The notes under the pieces: model-generated | The model's input: the letters and a program-made list of their open reading frames with translations, nothing else | Database searches by the model: none | Told to the model about the DNA's origin: nothing | Position numbers and translations under genes: made by a program | In this document: piece by piece, positions 16,375-25,399 of the stretch | Position numbering within the stretch: position 1 is the stretch's first letter | Layout of the letters: every line of letters begins with the position of its first letter | Source: JAICMB01 sp035295125 | GTDB taxonomy: Bacteria > Acidobacteriota > Terriglobia > Bryobacterales > Bryobacteraceae | NCBI GenBank assembly: GCA_035295125.1 | Contig: DATGJP010000115.1 | Coordinates: 124,001-188,000 of the forward strand | Direction of reading: 5' to 3' | Length of the DNA stretch: 64,000 nucleotides

Positions 16375-18573
16375 CTATTTCGCTATCGTGTACTGGATCT
16401 GTCCGCTGGAGGACGCCCTGCCCTGCAAAACGGTGAGCTTCATCTCGTTGCTCCCCGGACGTCCGGGCGCTTGAATCAGGACAGGGATGCTCCCGCTCGC
16501 GTCGGGAGCGGGAAGGTCGGCGGTCTGGTCAGCCAGCAGACGCCCGTCCAGAAAGAATTGAGCCCGCAAACGCGGGCGAACAGCGTTTCCTGCGTCGGGG
16601 TACACCCGGAAGAAAATAGAACTCTGTGCGCCGGGTTCCAGTTGCGCGAACAGCGACGGAAGGATACGTTTCCCTTCATGCACCAGCGGATCGGCGGGAT
16701 CCGCGACGCCGGTGACGTTCTCCGACCGGCGCACCAGAACAATCGCGCTCAGACCGGGTGCCTCGCGCTTCGACCAATCGTATTGCGACACTGCCGCGCT
16801 CGTCCTTCCGCTTTCCCAGTCCACGATCGCGGTCTCCAGCGTGTACCGGCCCGGCTCCAGAGTCAGGTGCCTGGAGAACTGTAATCGGCCCGCCCCTGAC
16901 GCGCTCAGCCCGGCGTCGCTAACCATTTCCGGAGCATCGGCACTGAACTGGCCCACCACCTGGCCGCTCGAGTCTTTGATGAGCGCCAGAAACGAAGGAT
17001 GGATCCTGTGTTTCCGATCCGGAACGGGTGTCGCGGCAAGGCTGGACTTCGGCAAATCGAAAACGACTGCAGCCTCCAGACGGCCATCGTTTCGCAGGAA
17101 ACGTAACGCCTCGGTGCGATAGTCGAAGGCGCGTGGCAACGGAGTTGTGTTGAGCGCGCGCAGGCCGGCCAGAACTGGAGCACCAAGCCCGTCGTCCGAC
17201 TCGGCCGGAACAGCGAAATAACCCGGCCGCGCCTCTACTCTGAGGTCGCCTTGATCCAACTTTACGTTGATCCGGTGATAACGGCCGTCGTAGCCGGGAG
17301 AAGTGGGACGGAACGTCAATTCATAATGAGTCTCGACATCGTCCATCACGCGCTTGAGCATGCGCTGCCCAAAGTCGGTAAGAACGAATCCCCCCGTGCT
17401 TTCCGCCAGGTCAACCTGTGCCAGGTGAAGGTTAGCCTCCGCGGTCGCGTGTTCGGAAACGTCGAATTCCTGGCTGCGGTCCATGAGATCTTTGCCCGAC
17501 TGCGGGGGCTTGTTCTGCGATTGGCTGAGACCCGAGGCTCGGCTCTGAGACGCCGTGGCTACGGTGGCGCCCCCCGACGACGCCCTCAGGTCGGCGATAT
17601 AGAAACTGATGTTCGCCCGGTTAGCTTCCGTGATCATTTTCTGCCAATAATCTCGCTCCGACGCCGGCCGGTCGATGCCGGGGCTGAACATAATCACGGT
17701 CTTGTGAAACGGCATGAACGCTAGCTGAGAGATCAGCCATCCGAGAGAGTGCAGTTCCCGAACCGCGACGACCCGCTGGTAATGGATGCCCTGCCTCGCC
17801 AAAGGGTTGTTCACGGCGTCGGACGCTTCATCGCCCGTGGCTGTTGAGGCGTCAACAAACGCGCCGGTGTTCGGACCGAAACCGAGGCCGCCGGTGGATG
17901 GCGGTGGAGGCGCCGATCCCGCTTGCACCGGAGGCGGTGGCGGGTTGAAACTCAGTTCCCGCTCTAATCCAACTGCGGTGAAGATCTGTTGCGCCGAGGC
18001 GCTCAACGTCCGAAGCTGGCCGGAAGCCGCGCGCCGGATCGCTTCGGTGAGCGCCGCCTGGTTATTCGTATACGCAACCATGGGGTGCACCCCGGCGTCA
18101 TCCAACGTAAAGACACCGATCCAGGTGTTGGGCCGCTGTTCATTTCTGAGGAATTCCAGCGCCGCGTCCAGCGCCGGTTTCCGGGTGTCCGGCGTAAGAT
18201 CCTGAAACACCATGGAAACCATGTTTACGGTGCGCAACGGGCTGAAACCGCCCGATGCCCGAGCCGTAACCGCAGCCACGGATGAAGCATTTTGCAATCG
18301 CGGCTCCTCGCCTCCGCTGACGAGCCGCATCGACGTGATCTCCTGCCGCACCCCGTCATCGAGCAGAGTCACCTCGCCCGGCTGAACCTTGCGCGCCAGC
18401 TTGCCGTGTTTATCGTGTACTACAACATCGACAACCACTTCGCGGACCGATGTACGAATTGTCGTCGGCTCCTGAGCCCACATGCCGGACGCGCTTAACA
18501 ACACGCCCGCGAGCAACGCCAGGTGGCGCAGGCCGTTTCGCCTGCGCATGTCACGTTCAGAGACTTTCGCCAC
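16375..18573 (-). CDS. VWFA-related domain protein (acidobacterial type), second copy
   Basis: The 732-residue product is a paralogue of the neighbouring VWFA-related protein. It has a signal peptide (RHLALLAGVLLSASGMWAQE), a leading beta-domain (VVVDVVVHDKHGKLARKVQP; VTLLDDGVRQEITSMRLV) and a VWA-like fold with VSMVFQDLTPDTRKPALD in place of the MIDAS motif and KTVIMFSPGIDRP later. A low-complexity Pro/Gly segment lies near residues 205-230. The GTG at 18573 is six bases from the stop of the upstream CRTAC1-like gene, so the three genes 20262-14248 are likely one operon; ATG 18549 is an alternative start. A 30-bp palindromic repeat covers the first codons (18521-18550) and encodes the basic n-region of the signal peptide, which is odd and may mean the 5' end was built by repeat insertion. 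Confidence 0.87.
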   Translation of the reverse strand: MAKVSERDMRRRNGLRHLALLAGVLLSASGMWAQEPTTIRTSVREVVVDVVVHDKHGKLARKVQPGEVTLLDDGVRQEITSMRLVSGGEEPRLQNASSVAAVTARASGGFSPLRTVNMVSMVFQDLTPDTRKPALDAALEFLRNEQRPNTWIGVFTLDDAGVHPMVAYTNNQAALTEAIRRAASGQLRTLSASAQQIFTAVGLERELSFNPPPPPVQAGSAPPPPSTGGLGFGPNTGAFVDASTATGDEASDAVNNPLARQGIHYQRVVAVRELHSLGWLISQLAFMPFHKTVIMFSPGIDRPASERDYWQKMITEANRANISFYIADLRASSGGATVATASQSRASGLSQSQNKPPQSGKDLMDRSQEFDVSEHATAEANLHLAQVDLAESTGGFVLTDFGQRMLKRVMDDVETHYELTFRPTSPGYDGRYHRINVKLDQGDLRVEARPGYFAVPAESDDGLGAPVLAGLRALNTTPLPRAFDYRTEALRFLRNDGRLEAAVVFDLPKSSLAATPVPDRKHRIHPSFLALIKDSSGQVVGQFSADAPEMVSDAGLSASGAGRLQFSRHLTLEPGRYTLETAIVDWESGRTSAAVSQYDWSKREAPGLSAIVLVRRSENVTGVADPADPLVHEGKRILPSLFAQLEPGAQSSIFFRVYPDAGNAVRPRLRAQFFLDGRLLADQTADLPAPDASGSIPVLIQAPGRPGSNEMKLTVLQGRASSSGQIQYTIAK
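18521..18550. repeat. 30-bp palindromic repeat, copy inside a coding region
   Basis: Second copy of the element at 12653-12682 (28 of 30 bases identical). Here it lies inside the start region of the VWFA-related gene, and in the minus-strand frame it encodes MRRRNGLRHL, so the repeat supplies a possible ATG and the positively charged start of the signal peptide. Confidence 0.7.
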
Positions 18574-18579
18574 AGGCCG

Positions 18580-20262
18580 CTACCGCCCTTCCGGTTCTTT
18601 CACCTTGAGAATGTGATCAGCTTCGACGTCGCGAAGCGTTTGAGTGGCGCCCGACGGCCATACGATCTCAATCGTGTCGGCTCGCTCGTCGCCGCCCAGT
18701 CCGAAGTGGACCGGCCCCAGGCTGGACGATGCATAACACACGCTGGAGGTCATGTGATTGTACTGCGCCCCAACCGTCTTAGAAACCACCTTAATCCGTG
18801 CGCCCAGACCGTCGCGATTGCTGCGAGTCCCTTCGAGCGCGATGTCGAGCCAGTGCCCCGCCCCGGCACTCTGGTTCATCCAGATCTCGGCGGGAGACGC
18901 GAGCGCAGTCGTCACGACGTCGATCTTTCCATCCCCGTCCAGGTCGCCAAACGCGCAACCCCGATGCCGTGCTTCTGGCGTTGCTGCGAAACCCGCTTCT
19001 TCCGTGTAAGCCGCGAATTTTCCGCTGGGGCCCAGATTTCGAAAGACCGTGTTGTGCTGGTTTACGCCCTGCCCGGGCTGCGGCAGCGCCCCCACGTGAC
19101 CTCTCGTCACAAAAAGGTCTTTCCACCCATCGTTGTCGAAATCGACGATTCCAGGGCCGAAGCCCGCCATGTGAACGCTCAATGCGCGCATGCCGGTTTT
19201 CGAAGTCGCCTCCTCAAACTGGCCGCCGCCTTTATTCAGAAATAGTGGAAAGGTCTGGTTATTGAGGGCGACGAACGCGATGTCCGGCAATCCATCGTTG
19301 TTGATATCCCGAAAATCCACGCCCATGCCGGAGATGAAGCTGCCGTCTTCCGTCAGCGCGACGGACGCGCCAAACGCGACTTCCTCGAACTTCGTCCCGG
19401 CGTTTCGAAACAGCGAATTGTAATAGGCGTCGTTGGTAACAAACAGATCGGGCCGGCCATCCTGATCGTAGTCGGCTACGCCAACGCCCATGCCTTTCCC
19501 CGGGTGAGCACGGAGGCCCCACTCCGCGGACGCCTCGCGAAAAGTGCCGTCGCCATTATTGAGGTACAACAGGTTCGGCTGCCCTTCGTAGTAGCGCGGA
19601 TGGCAATAGTCGGCGACATCGTGCAGTTTACACATCGGCTCGTTGCTGTACTTCCATTGCAGGTAGTTCAGAACGAACAGGTCCAGCAATCCGTCGTTAT
19701 TGACGTCGACCCACGCACCCGTGACCGCCCACATGGGCCCAAATTCGGGATCGGGCCCCCGGTTCAAGCCAGCCTTCGCCGTGACGTCGGTGAAAGTTCC
19801 GTCGCGATTATTGTGATAGAGAGTATTGCGATAAACTCCTGCGACAAAAATATCCGGGTAACCGTCGTTGTCATAATCGCCAACTGCCACCCCGATATCG
19901 AAACCGGAGCCCGCCACGCCCGCCTTGTCCGTTACGTCGGTGAAAACTCCATTTCCCTCGTTGCGGAACAGCCGGTTCCGATACTTGGGATTATCTTTCT
20001 TCAGCGTGGCGATATTGGCTCCATTGACGAAGAAAATGTCAGGCCGCCCGTCGCGATTGTAATCGAACACGGCCACGCCGCCGGCCATCGTTTCAGGAGC
20101 GTTGCGGGCCGGCGTCTCCGAGCTGTCCAGCTTGAAGTCTATGGGCTTGTATGCAAAGCGTATCGGGGAAGCGCTATCAGCGCCAATGGAAAGCGTCACG
20201 ATGACGCCGCCCGCTAAGAAGACAATTGCGAGCCCCCCTGCACGCCGTATGAAAGGCGTCAT
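18580..20262 (-). CDS. Exported FG-GAP/VCBS repeat protein with ASPIC/UnbV domain (CRTAC1-like), second copy
   Basis: I place the start at ATG 20262 because the longer open frame to 20307 would begin within the terminator hairpin of the preceding gene. The resulting 560-residue protein starts MTPFIRRAGGLAIVFLAGGV, a signal peptide. It has calcium-loop blades (DYNRDGRPDIFFVNG, DYDNDGYPDIFVAG, DVNNDGLLDLFVLN, DYDQDGRPDLFVTND, DFDNDGWKDLFVTRG, DLDGDGKIDVVTT) and a C-terminal ASPIC/UnbV domain (NRDGLGARIKVV to TIEIVWPSGATQTL). It closely resembles the protein at 6621-8279. No good ribosome site precedes the ATG, so translation may be weak or coupled. It probably heads an operon with the two VWFA-related genes. 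Confidence 0.88.
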   Translation of the reverse strand: MTPFIRRAGGLAIVFLAGGVIVTLSIGADSASPIRFAYKPIDFKLDSSETPARNAPETMAGGVAVFDYNRDGRPDIFFVNGANIATLKKDNPKYRNRLFRNEGNGVFTDVTDKAGVAGSGFDIGVAVGDYDNDGYPDIFVAGVYRNTLYHNNRDGTFTDVTAKAGLNRGPDPEFGPMWAVTGAWVDVNNDGLLDLFVLNYLQWKYSNEPMCKLHDVADYCHPRYYEGQPNLLYLNNGDGTFREASAEWGLRAHPGKGMGVGVADYDQDGRPDLFVTNDAYYNSLFRNAGTKFEEVAFGASVALTEDGSFISGMGVDFRDINNDGLPDIAFVALNNQTFPLFLNKGGGQFEEATSKTGMRALSVHMAGFGPGIVDFDNDGWKDLFVTRGHVGALPQPGQGVNQHNTVFRNLGPSGKFAAYTEEAGFAATPEARHRGCAFGDLDGDGKIDVVTTALASPAEIWMNQSAGAGHWLDIALEGTRSNRDGLGARIKVVSKTVGAQYNHMTSSVCYASSSLGPVHFGLGGDERADTIEIVWPSGATQTLRDVEADHILKVKEPEGR

Positions 20263-20265
20263 TGC

Positions 20266-20296
20266 AAAAAATGAGGGGTGGACTAGGCCACCCCTC
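20266..20296 (-). terminator. Rho-independent terminator after the TonB-dependent receptor gene
   Basis: On the minus strand a perfect 9-bp stem (GAGGGGTGG with CCACCCCTC, six-base loop) is followed by A and a run of six T. It lies 30 bases after the stop of the receptor gene and just before the ATG of the next CRTAC1-like gene. Confidence 0.88.
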
Positions 20297-20326
20297 AACA
20301 GTAGCATTCCACTTCCTACGCGAGCG

Positions 20327-23300
20327 TTAGAAGTAGAACTTTAAAGCGAATTGCACTTGCCGGAAGCCAACCACATACAGCGGCTTTCCATCCGTGCAAA
20401 CGGGACTGCCGTTCTTGCAGACGTTCGTGTTTGTTGCACTGTAGGTGCCGTTTGGACCGGCGAAGTTCAGTTGCAGGTCGTTAGTCTGGCCATTGGCGCC
20501 AAAAGACGCATTCGAGTGATTCAAGAAGTTGAAAGCATTGATGCGGAACTGCACGCTCTTGCTCTCCCCAATCTTGAAGTTCTTGTATAGCGAAAGATCG
20601 CTATTGAGATAACCCGGGCCTTTGATATAAGGCCAGACCACGTCACCCTGCGTTCCGGGAGCCGGAGTCGTAAAGCAACTCGTATTGAAGTATTGCCCTG
20701 ACGACAGCCCTTTCCGAGGATCGCAGATAAGCCGGGGTTCCAGGATTCCCATGTTCGTTCCCAGCCAGCTCGACATGCTCATCCCGTTAAAGTTCGAGTT
20801 GCCTCCATTGATCGAGCTGATGTCGCTGGGGAAGACAGCGTTCAGATTGCCGTTCGTGCTCGGCTGTATCGGCGCGCCGCTTTGCCACTGCGTGACGCCC
20901 GACACCTGCCAGCCGTTGACTATGCCCTGGAGTAGCGCGTTCTGATGGATCGGCTTCGGCAGGTTGACGATGTAGGTCGCATTGAAGATGTGCGTATGGT
21001 CGTAGCCGAGAACACCGTAGTTGTTCTTGAGATTGAACTGATCTACGATCGTTCCGGCCGAAGGTCCGTTGCCGCTGTATCCGTCGCGGATGCCCAGGAG
21101 CTTGCTGAACGTGTAGTTTATGAACAGCAACGCCGGCCCGGAGGTCTTCTGCCAATTCGCCTGAAGCGAGTTGTACCAGGAATAGCTGCCATGTCCTTCG
21201 AGAACAACGTCCTGGTAGTTGACGAGTGGGAAATAGTCGTTTGCCAGACTCCCCTGGCAGCCGACTCCCAAAACGCAATAGGCTTGCCCGTTCTTCGGAT
21301 CGGGTTTGAAGAACGAACCTGGGGCAATCGCATTCTGGTTGAGCAACGCGTTGCCGGCGCCTCCCAGCAGCAGCATGTCATAGCTGTGGTTGCCGACGTA
21401 CGATGCCTCGAAGAGCGAATGCCAGGGCGCCGCTTGCGAGATGGTGAAGTTCCAGTCGGCGGTCGTGGGAACCTTGTTGTCCCCCATCTGCATAAGCGTA
21501 ATTTGTCCGCCGTTCATAGACCCCGCACCTGTTGGAACGCCGGTGAGCGAGTTCAGGTTGTAATTCAGGAACGACCCGGAACCATAACTGAACGACCCCG
21601 TGCCGGAGTCCGCTTTTCCAGGAGCGTTAACGCCCGACTGGTATTTGAAGATCGCGAACCCTCCGCGCAATACGGTCTTGCCATTGCCGAAGACGTCAAA
21701 CGCGGCACCCACCCTGGGAAGCGGATATGCCCAAGGCGAAATGTTCCCGGAAGCGGGAATCGCAGAGTTTGTCGAATGGTTCTGAATGCCCGTGTTCGCT
21801 GGGCCATTCGGAGTGTTTACATAAGCCGCGGGATTCCAGACCCAGAATCCAGGGCTGTTCGGGTCGTAATACTGGCCCACATGGTCGAATCGCAAACCAA
21901 AATTGACGGTCAGCCGTTTCGATACCTTCCAGGAATCCTGCGCGTAGCCGGAAACCTGATGGTACTGAATCGTAGCGAGGGGATCCGTGTTGTCCTGGTT
22001 ATAGGCCTGAATGCGGCCCGTCAACTCGTCGGCGATGACGTTATTGGTGGAGTTGCCGCCCCATTGCTCAAATTCATATCGGCCGTTAGTGCCGACATTG
22101 AGCCCGGTTTGGAGGTTCTGATTCTGGTCCCAGTAGAATCCGAACTTCATCGTGTGGTTGCCCCACACTTTGCTCAGGTTGTCGTAGACAGCCGGGTCCG
22201 ATTTCGTCGCGCCAAACATGTTTGCGCCTGACGAGTAAAAATCGGCCTGCGGCATGAACTCCGCCAACCCGTTGCTCCAGCTCAACGTGTTCGGAATCTG
22301 CTTCTCGGTCACGCCGAAAAGCCCCTTCGATGGGAACCCGATCTTCGAGGGATCGGTCGCATCCGGATTGGTAAGCGTGGTGTAGTTCTTATATTGCGCC
22401 CACGTCACCACGACTTCGTTCACCAGGGTCGGGGTGAATACGTGCGTGAAGTTAGCCATCAGCACTCGGGACGGCGTGCCGGCCGGCATTGCCGAAGGAT
22501 ACGGAACGGCCTGGTTCGGCGCCCACCATGTCGCGATGGGATGCAGGTCGGTTTCCTTCTGGTAGGTGTAGGATACGGTCAGCTTCGTGTTCTCGGTCGG
22601 AGCATAGTCGATTTTTTCGCTCTGCTCCCACCGATTCGTCGCTGTCAGGAAGCCTTGTCCTGGATTGACGTATTGGTAGTTGTAGCCGTTGTGCGTCGCC
22701 GGATCGACATTGGGCGCCGGCAGGAGCTTCAGAAGCGCCAGGCCTGCGGGGTCGATCTTGTTCTTTGGAATTACGCCGTTCGTAATCCCGAGATCGGAGC
22801 ATTTGCTCGCGCCATCCGCGCATGGCGAGGTGAGCGCGGCGGCATAGGCGGCGCTCGATTGCGCCGAGAAAGGAGCTAGCGAGGACGGTGAGAAATCGCC
22901 GCCTAGCATTGTTTGCGTCGGCACCACGTAGCTGTTGATCTGGCCGACCGGCGCCTGGTTCATGTACTCATAACCAAACCAGAAGAACAGCTTGTTCCGG
23001 TTACGGTTGAAGTGAGTAAACGGGAGCAGCACGGGGCCGCCAATATTGCCGCCCGGATAATAGTAGTGCTCATCCGGCTTGTTCTCGCGCGTCATTCCGA
23101 GCTGCTTGTTGATGGCGGTCAACGAATCGAGCGCTCCATTGCGGGCATATAGATAACCTTCGCCATGGAACGCTTTCCCACCGCTTTTGCCGAAGGCCTG
23201 GAAAATAACCGGGCCCTTAGCAAATTCCGCCCCGTAGCTCGACATCAGCACCTTGACCTCGGCGGTCATGTCCTGATTGACGTTGGCAATCTGCGTCCCG

Positions 23301-23998
23301 ACGTTGCCGGGATCCACAAGATTGGCTCCGTCCAGCATGAACGACATTGCACCGTTCGGTTGCGTGCCGTTTGCCGAATAAGCTCCGACAGGGCCTACGT
23401 TGCTGCTGACAGAATGGTCCGCGAACGCGGATTGATTGTTCAAGCCGTTGGCAATCGCCATGCCCGGCATGATCTTCAGCAACTCACCGGCGTCGCGTCC
23501 GGTCAGAGCAATGTCCGTCACCAACCGCATGTTCAGCGTAGTGCTGACCTCGGCGGTGTCGACCGGAGCAACGGATTCCGGCGCCGCTTCGATTTCAATC
23601 TTCTCAGTTACGGCGCCGACCCTCAGTGCAATGTTGGGGATTGTGCGAACATCGCCCTGGTTGAGGGCGATCCCCTTGGTTTGCCAGACGCTGAAGCCTT
23701 CCGCGGTTACGCTCAGGCTGTAAGATCCTGGTGGAACCGCCGTGAACGCGAAATATCCTTCGCTGTTGGTGACCCCCCGGCGTGCTTCGCCGGTTGCCTC
23801 ATTCCTGAGCTCGATTTTCGCATTCGGAACCGCTGCGCCCGCTTGATCATATGCCGTGCCGCTTAAAGTGCCATTGAACTGTTGGCTGAAGGCGACATTG
23901 CTTGACAGCACCGCCGCCAGAAGCACGACAAGAATTACGCAAAAAAGATGTTCTGGTTTGCGCACCGCCAGAACACATCCTAGGCCGGATCTGTGCAT
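20327..23998 (-). CDS. TonB-dependent receptor with N-terminal carboxypeptidase-regulatory domain (Oar-like)
   Basis: This 1223-residue outer-membrane protein is of the Oar/CarboxypepD_reg-TonB type that is highly expanded in Acidobacteriota. After a signal peptide (about 1-38, cleavage near AFSQ), residues about 40-125 form the carboxypeptidase-regulatory sandwich (GTLSGTAYDQAGAAVPNAKI, GYFAFTAVPPGSYSLSV). A plug domain (about 130-300) follows, then a long beta-barrel (for example SGYAQDSWKVSKRLTVNFGL). It ends in aromatic FALKFYF, as outer-membrane barrels do for BAM recognition. No clear TonB box is visible. AGGAG precedes the ATG by six bases. A strong promoter lies at 24124-24151, the leader is about 120 bases, and the gene ends in a strong terminator, so it is monocistronic. 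The substrate is unknown; glycans or peptides are usual guesses. Confidence 0.93.
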   Translation of the reverse strand: MHRSGLGCVLAVRKPEHLFCVILVVLLAAVLSSNVAFSQQFNGTLSGTAYDQAGAAVPNAKIELRNEATGEARRGVTNSEGYFAFTAVPPGSYSLSVTAEGFSVWQTKGIALNQGDVRTIPNIALRVGAVTEKIEIEAAPESVAPVDTAEVSTTLNMRLVTDIALTGRDAGELLKIMPGMAIANGLNNQSAFADHSVSSNVGPVGAYSANGTQPNGAMSFMLDGANLVDPGNVGTQIANVNQDMTAEVKVLMSSYGAEFAKGPVIFQAFGKSGGKAFHGEGYLYARNGALDSLTAINKQLGMTRENKPDEHYYYPGGNIGGPVLLPFTHFNRNRNKLFFWFGYEYMNQAPVGQINSYVVPTQTMLGGDFSPSSLAPFSAQSSAAYAAALTSPCADGASKCSDLGITNGVIPKNKIDPAGLALLKLLPAPNVDPATHNGYNYQYVNPGQGFLTATNRWEQSEKIDYAPTENTKLTVSYTYQKETDLHPIATWWAPNQAVPYPSAMPAGTPSRVLMANFTHVFTPTLVNEVVVTWAQYKNYTTLTNPDATDPSKIGFPSKGLFGVTEKQIPNTLSWSNGLAEFMPQADFYSSGANMFGATKSDPAVYDNLSKVWGNHTMKFGFYWDQNQNLQTGLNVGTNGRYEFEQWGGNSTNNVIADELTGRIQAYNQDNTDPLATIQYHQVSGYAQDSWKVSKRLTVNFGLRFDHVGQYYDPNSPGFWVWNPAAYVNTPNGPANTGIQNHSTNSAIPASGNISPWAYPLPRVGAAFDVFGNGKTVLRGGFAIFKYQSGVNAPGKADSGTGSFSYGSGSFLNYNLNSLTGVPTGAGSMNGGQITLMQMGDNKVPTTADWNFTISQAAPWHSLFEASYVGNHSYDMLLLGGAGNALLNQNAIAPGSFFKPDPKNGQAYCVLGVGCQGSLANDYFPLVNYQDVVLEGHGSYSWYNSLQANWQKTSGPALLFINYTFSKLLGIRDGYSGNGPSAGTIVDQFNLKNNYGVLGYDHTHIFNATYIVNLPKPIHQNALLQGIVNGWQVSGVTQWQSGAPIQPSTNGNLNAVFPSDISSINGGNSNFNGMSMSSWLGTNMGILEPRLICDPRKGLSSGQYFNTSCFTTPAPGTQGDVVWPYIKGPGYLNSDLSLYKNFKIGESKSVQFRINAFNFLNHSNASFGANGQTNDLQLNFAGPNGTYSATNTNVCKNGSPVCTDGKPLYVVGFRQVQFALKFYF

Positions 23999-24097
23999 TC
24001 TTTCTCCTCACAAAGGGAGTGGCACACGAGAGGACAATCAGATAGGCATCGACCCCTGTGACAGCCGGTGTCAGAACGACGCGGGCGTCAGATCTCG

Positions 24098-24125
24098 TAG
24101 TTGATTCCTATTAGTTGATTCCTAT
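24098..24125. repeat. Two tandem copies of a 14-bp repeat in a divergent promoter region
   Basis: The unit TAGTTGATTCCTAT occurs twice without gap (24098-24111 and 24112-24125). It overlaps the -10 box of the minus-strand promoter and supplies both the -35 and part of the -10 of the plus-strand promoter. Confidence 0.9.
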
Positions 24126-24128
24126 TAT
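24101..24128 (+). promoter_or_regulatory. Predicted promoter for the MetE-like gene
   Basis: TTGATT (24101-24106), 16 bases, TATTAT (24123-24128). The -35 comes from the first 14-bp repeat and the -10 from the end of the second. The start codon is about 60 bases downstream of the expected start site. Confidence 0.45.
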
Positions 24129-24151
24129 ATGCGACCCCTCGCACTAGTCAA
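24124..24151 (-). promoter_or_regulatory. Predicted strong promoter for the TonB-dependent receptor gene
   Basis: On the minus strand TTGACT (24151-24146), 16 bases, and a perfect TATAAT (24129-24124). The 14-bp tandem repeats lie at and just after the transcription start, a place where an operator could act on both this promoter and the divergent one. Confidence 0.65.
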
Positions 24152-24196
24152 CTGCCTCGCGGTTGAATACACCCCGGCGTAGAATGGCTGTGACCC

Positions 24197-25399
24197 ATGT
24201 TTACAGCAACTGCGGACCTGATTCTCCCCAGCACCACAACCGGATCGTTTCCCCGGCCACGCTGGTTCGATGTCAGTATGTGGGGCCGGCCGCTCGACAC
24301 CTGCATCCTCGACGTCCGGTTTCGCGAGAAATTCCAGGACGCCATGGCTGTCGTGATCGCCGACCAGGAGCGCGCCGGCCTGGACATTCTTACCCACGGT
24401 GATCTGCACGTCGACGAGGATATGGCCGGACGCGCCTGGCATCACTATCCGCTGCAGCGCTGGGCCGGTTTCGAAGGCGACTACCTGCAGCCGGAAGAAA
24501 CCACTGCCCCGTGGCTGCATTACCCTCCCGGCACGTTGCTCAACGAGATCTACACCGGCTGGCGCTGGCCGCACGTCGTCGACCGCATTGAACACCGCCC
24601 GCTCGACTATCCCAAGATCTGGCGCATCGCGCAAAGCAAGACCCGCAAACCCGTGAAGTTCGGCACCTGCTGCTCCCAGGTGATGGCCTTGTTTCTCGAT
24701 ATCCATACGCCGAAGTACAAGGACAAACGACAGGTAATTTGGGACATGGCGGAGGCCATGAACAAGGAACTGCTTGCCCTCCGCGCCGCCGGTTGCCGTT
24801 GCATCCAGATCGAAGAGCCCACGTTCCACTTCATGGCCAACACCTACGGCAAAGATCATGACGAGGTGAAATTCATGGTGGATGCCTTCAACCGCGAAGT
24901 CGAGGGACTGGACGACGTGGAACTCTGGATTCACACCTGCTGGGGCAATCCCAACATGCAGCGCGTCATGGAGGACACCAGCTATGCCAACTCCATTGAG
25001 ATCTACCTGGAACGGTGCCGCGGCGATGTCTGGACCCTCGAAATGAAGGATCGCAATCAGGCCGATCTGGAACTTTTCGAGCCGTTCAAACACGATCTCA
25101 AAAAGAAGATCTGCATCGGCGCGGTCAGTCATCGCGTCTTGCAAGCGGATCGGCCCGAGGATGTAGCCGCCGAAATTCGCAAAGCCCTGAAATACATTCC
25201 ACCCGAGCGCCTGGTCATATCGAGCGATTGTGGCTTTGGCCGCCAGGGCTGTAATCGCGAAATCGCGTTCTATAAAGCCACCGCCATCCCCCAGGGGTGC
25301 AATATCGTCAGGCGCGAACTCGGCTTGCCGGTCTCCTACGTTCCCGCCGCTGACCCGATGCTCCAGATCGATGTGGTGCCGGGACGCGATGGACACTGA
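24197..25399 (+). CDS. MetE-like (cobalamin-independent methionine synthase C-terminal family) zinc methyltransferase
   Basis: The 400-residue protein is one MetE-type TIM barrel without the N-terminal duplicate of full MetE. Zinc ligands of the family are all present: His246 and Cys248 (WIHTCWGN), Glu282 (WTLEMKDR) and Cys345 (SSDCGFGRQG), so it should bind Zn and activate a thiol as methyl (or alkyl) acceptor. The acceptor and donor are unknown; related single-barrel proteins use methylcobalamin, methylated corrinoid proteins or epoxyalkane-coenzyme M type substrates. The N-terminal segment LILPSTTTGSFPRP is typical of the superfamily. The gene diverges from the TonB-dependent receptor gene with overlapping promoters. 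A small relic of a second MetE-like gene lies 740 bases downstream. Confidence 0.87.
   Translation: MFTATADLILPSTTTGSFPRPRWFDVSMWGRPLDTCILDVRFREKFQDAMAVVIADQERAGLDILTHGDLHVDEDMAGRAWHHYPLQRWAGFEGDYLQPEETTAPWLHYPPGTLLNEIYTGWRWPHVVDRIEHRPLDYPKIWRIAQSKTRKPVKFGTCCSQVMALFLDIHTPKYKDKRQVIWDMAEAMNKELLALRAAGCRCIQIEEPTFHFMANTYGKDHDEVKFMVDAFNREVEGLDDVELWIHTCWGNPNMQRVMEDTSYANSIEIYLERCRGDVWTLEMKDRNQADLELFEPFKHDLKKKICIGAVSHRVLQADRPEDVAAEIRKALKYIPPERLVISSDCGFGRQGCNREIAFYKATAIPQGCNIVRRELGLPVSYVPAADPMLQIDVVPGRDGH

Noticed and set aside
20945..22231. Long plus-strand open frame opposite to the TonB-dependent receptor gene
   Set aside because: It lies fully antisense to a well-supported gene, its translation is Arg/Val-rich without family motifs, and such shadows are common at high GC.
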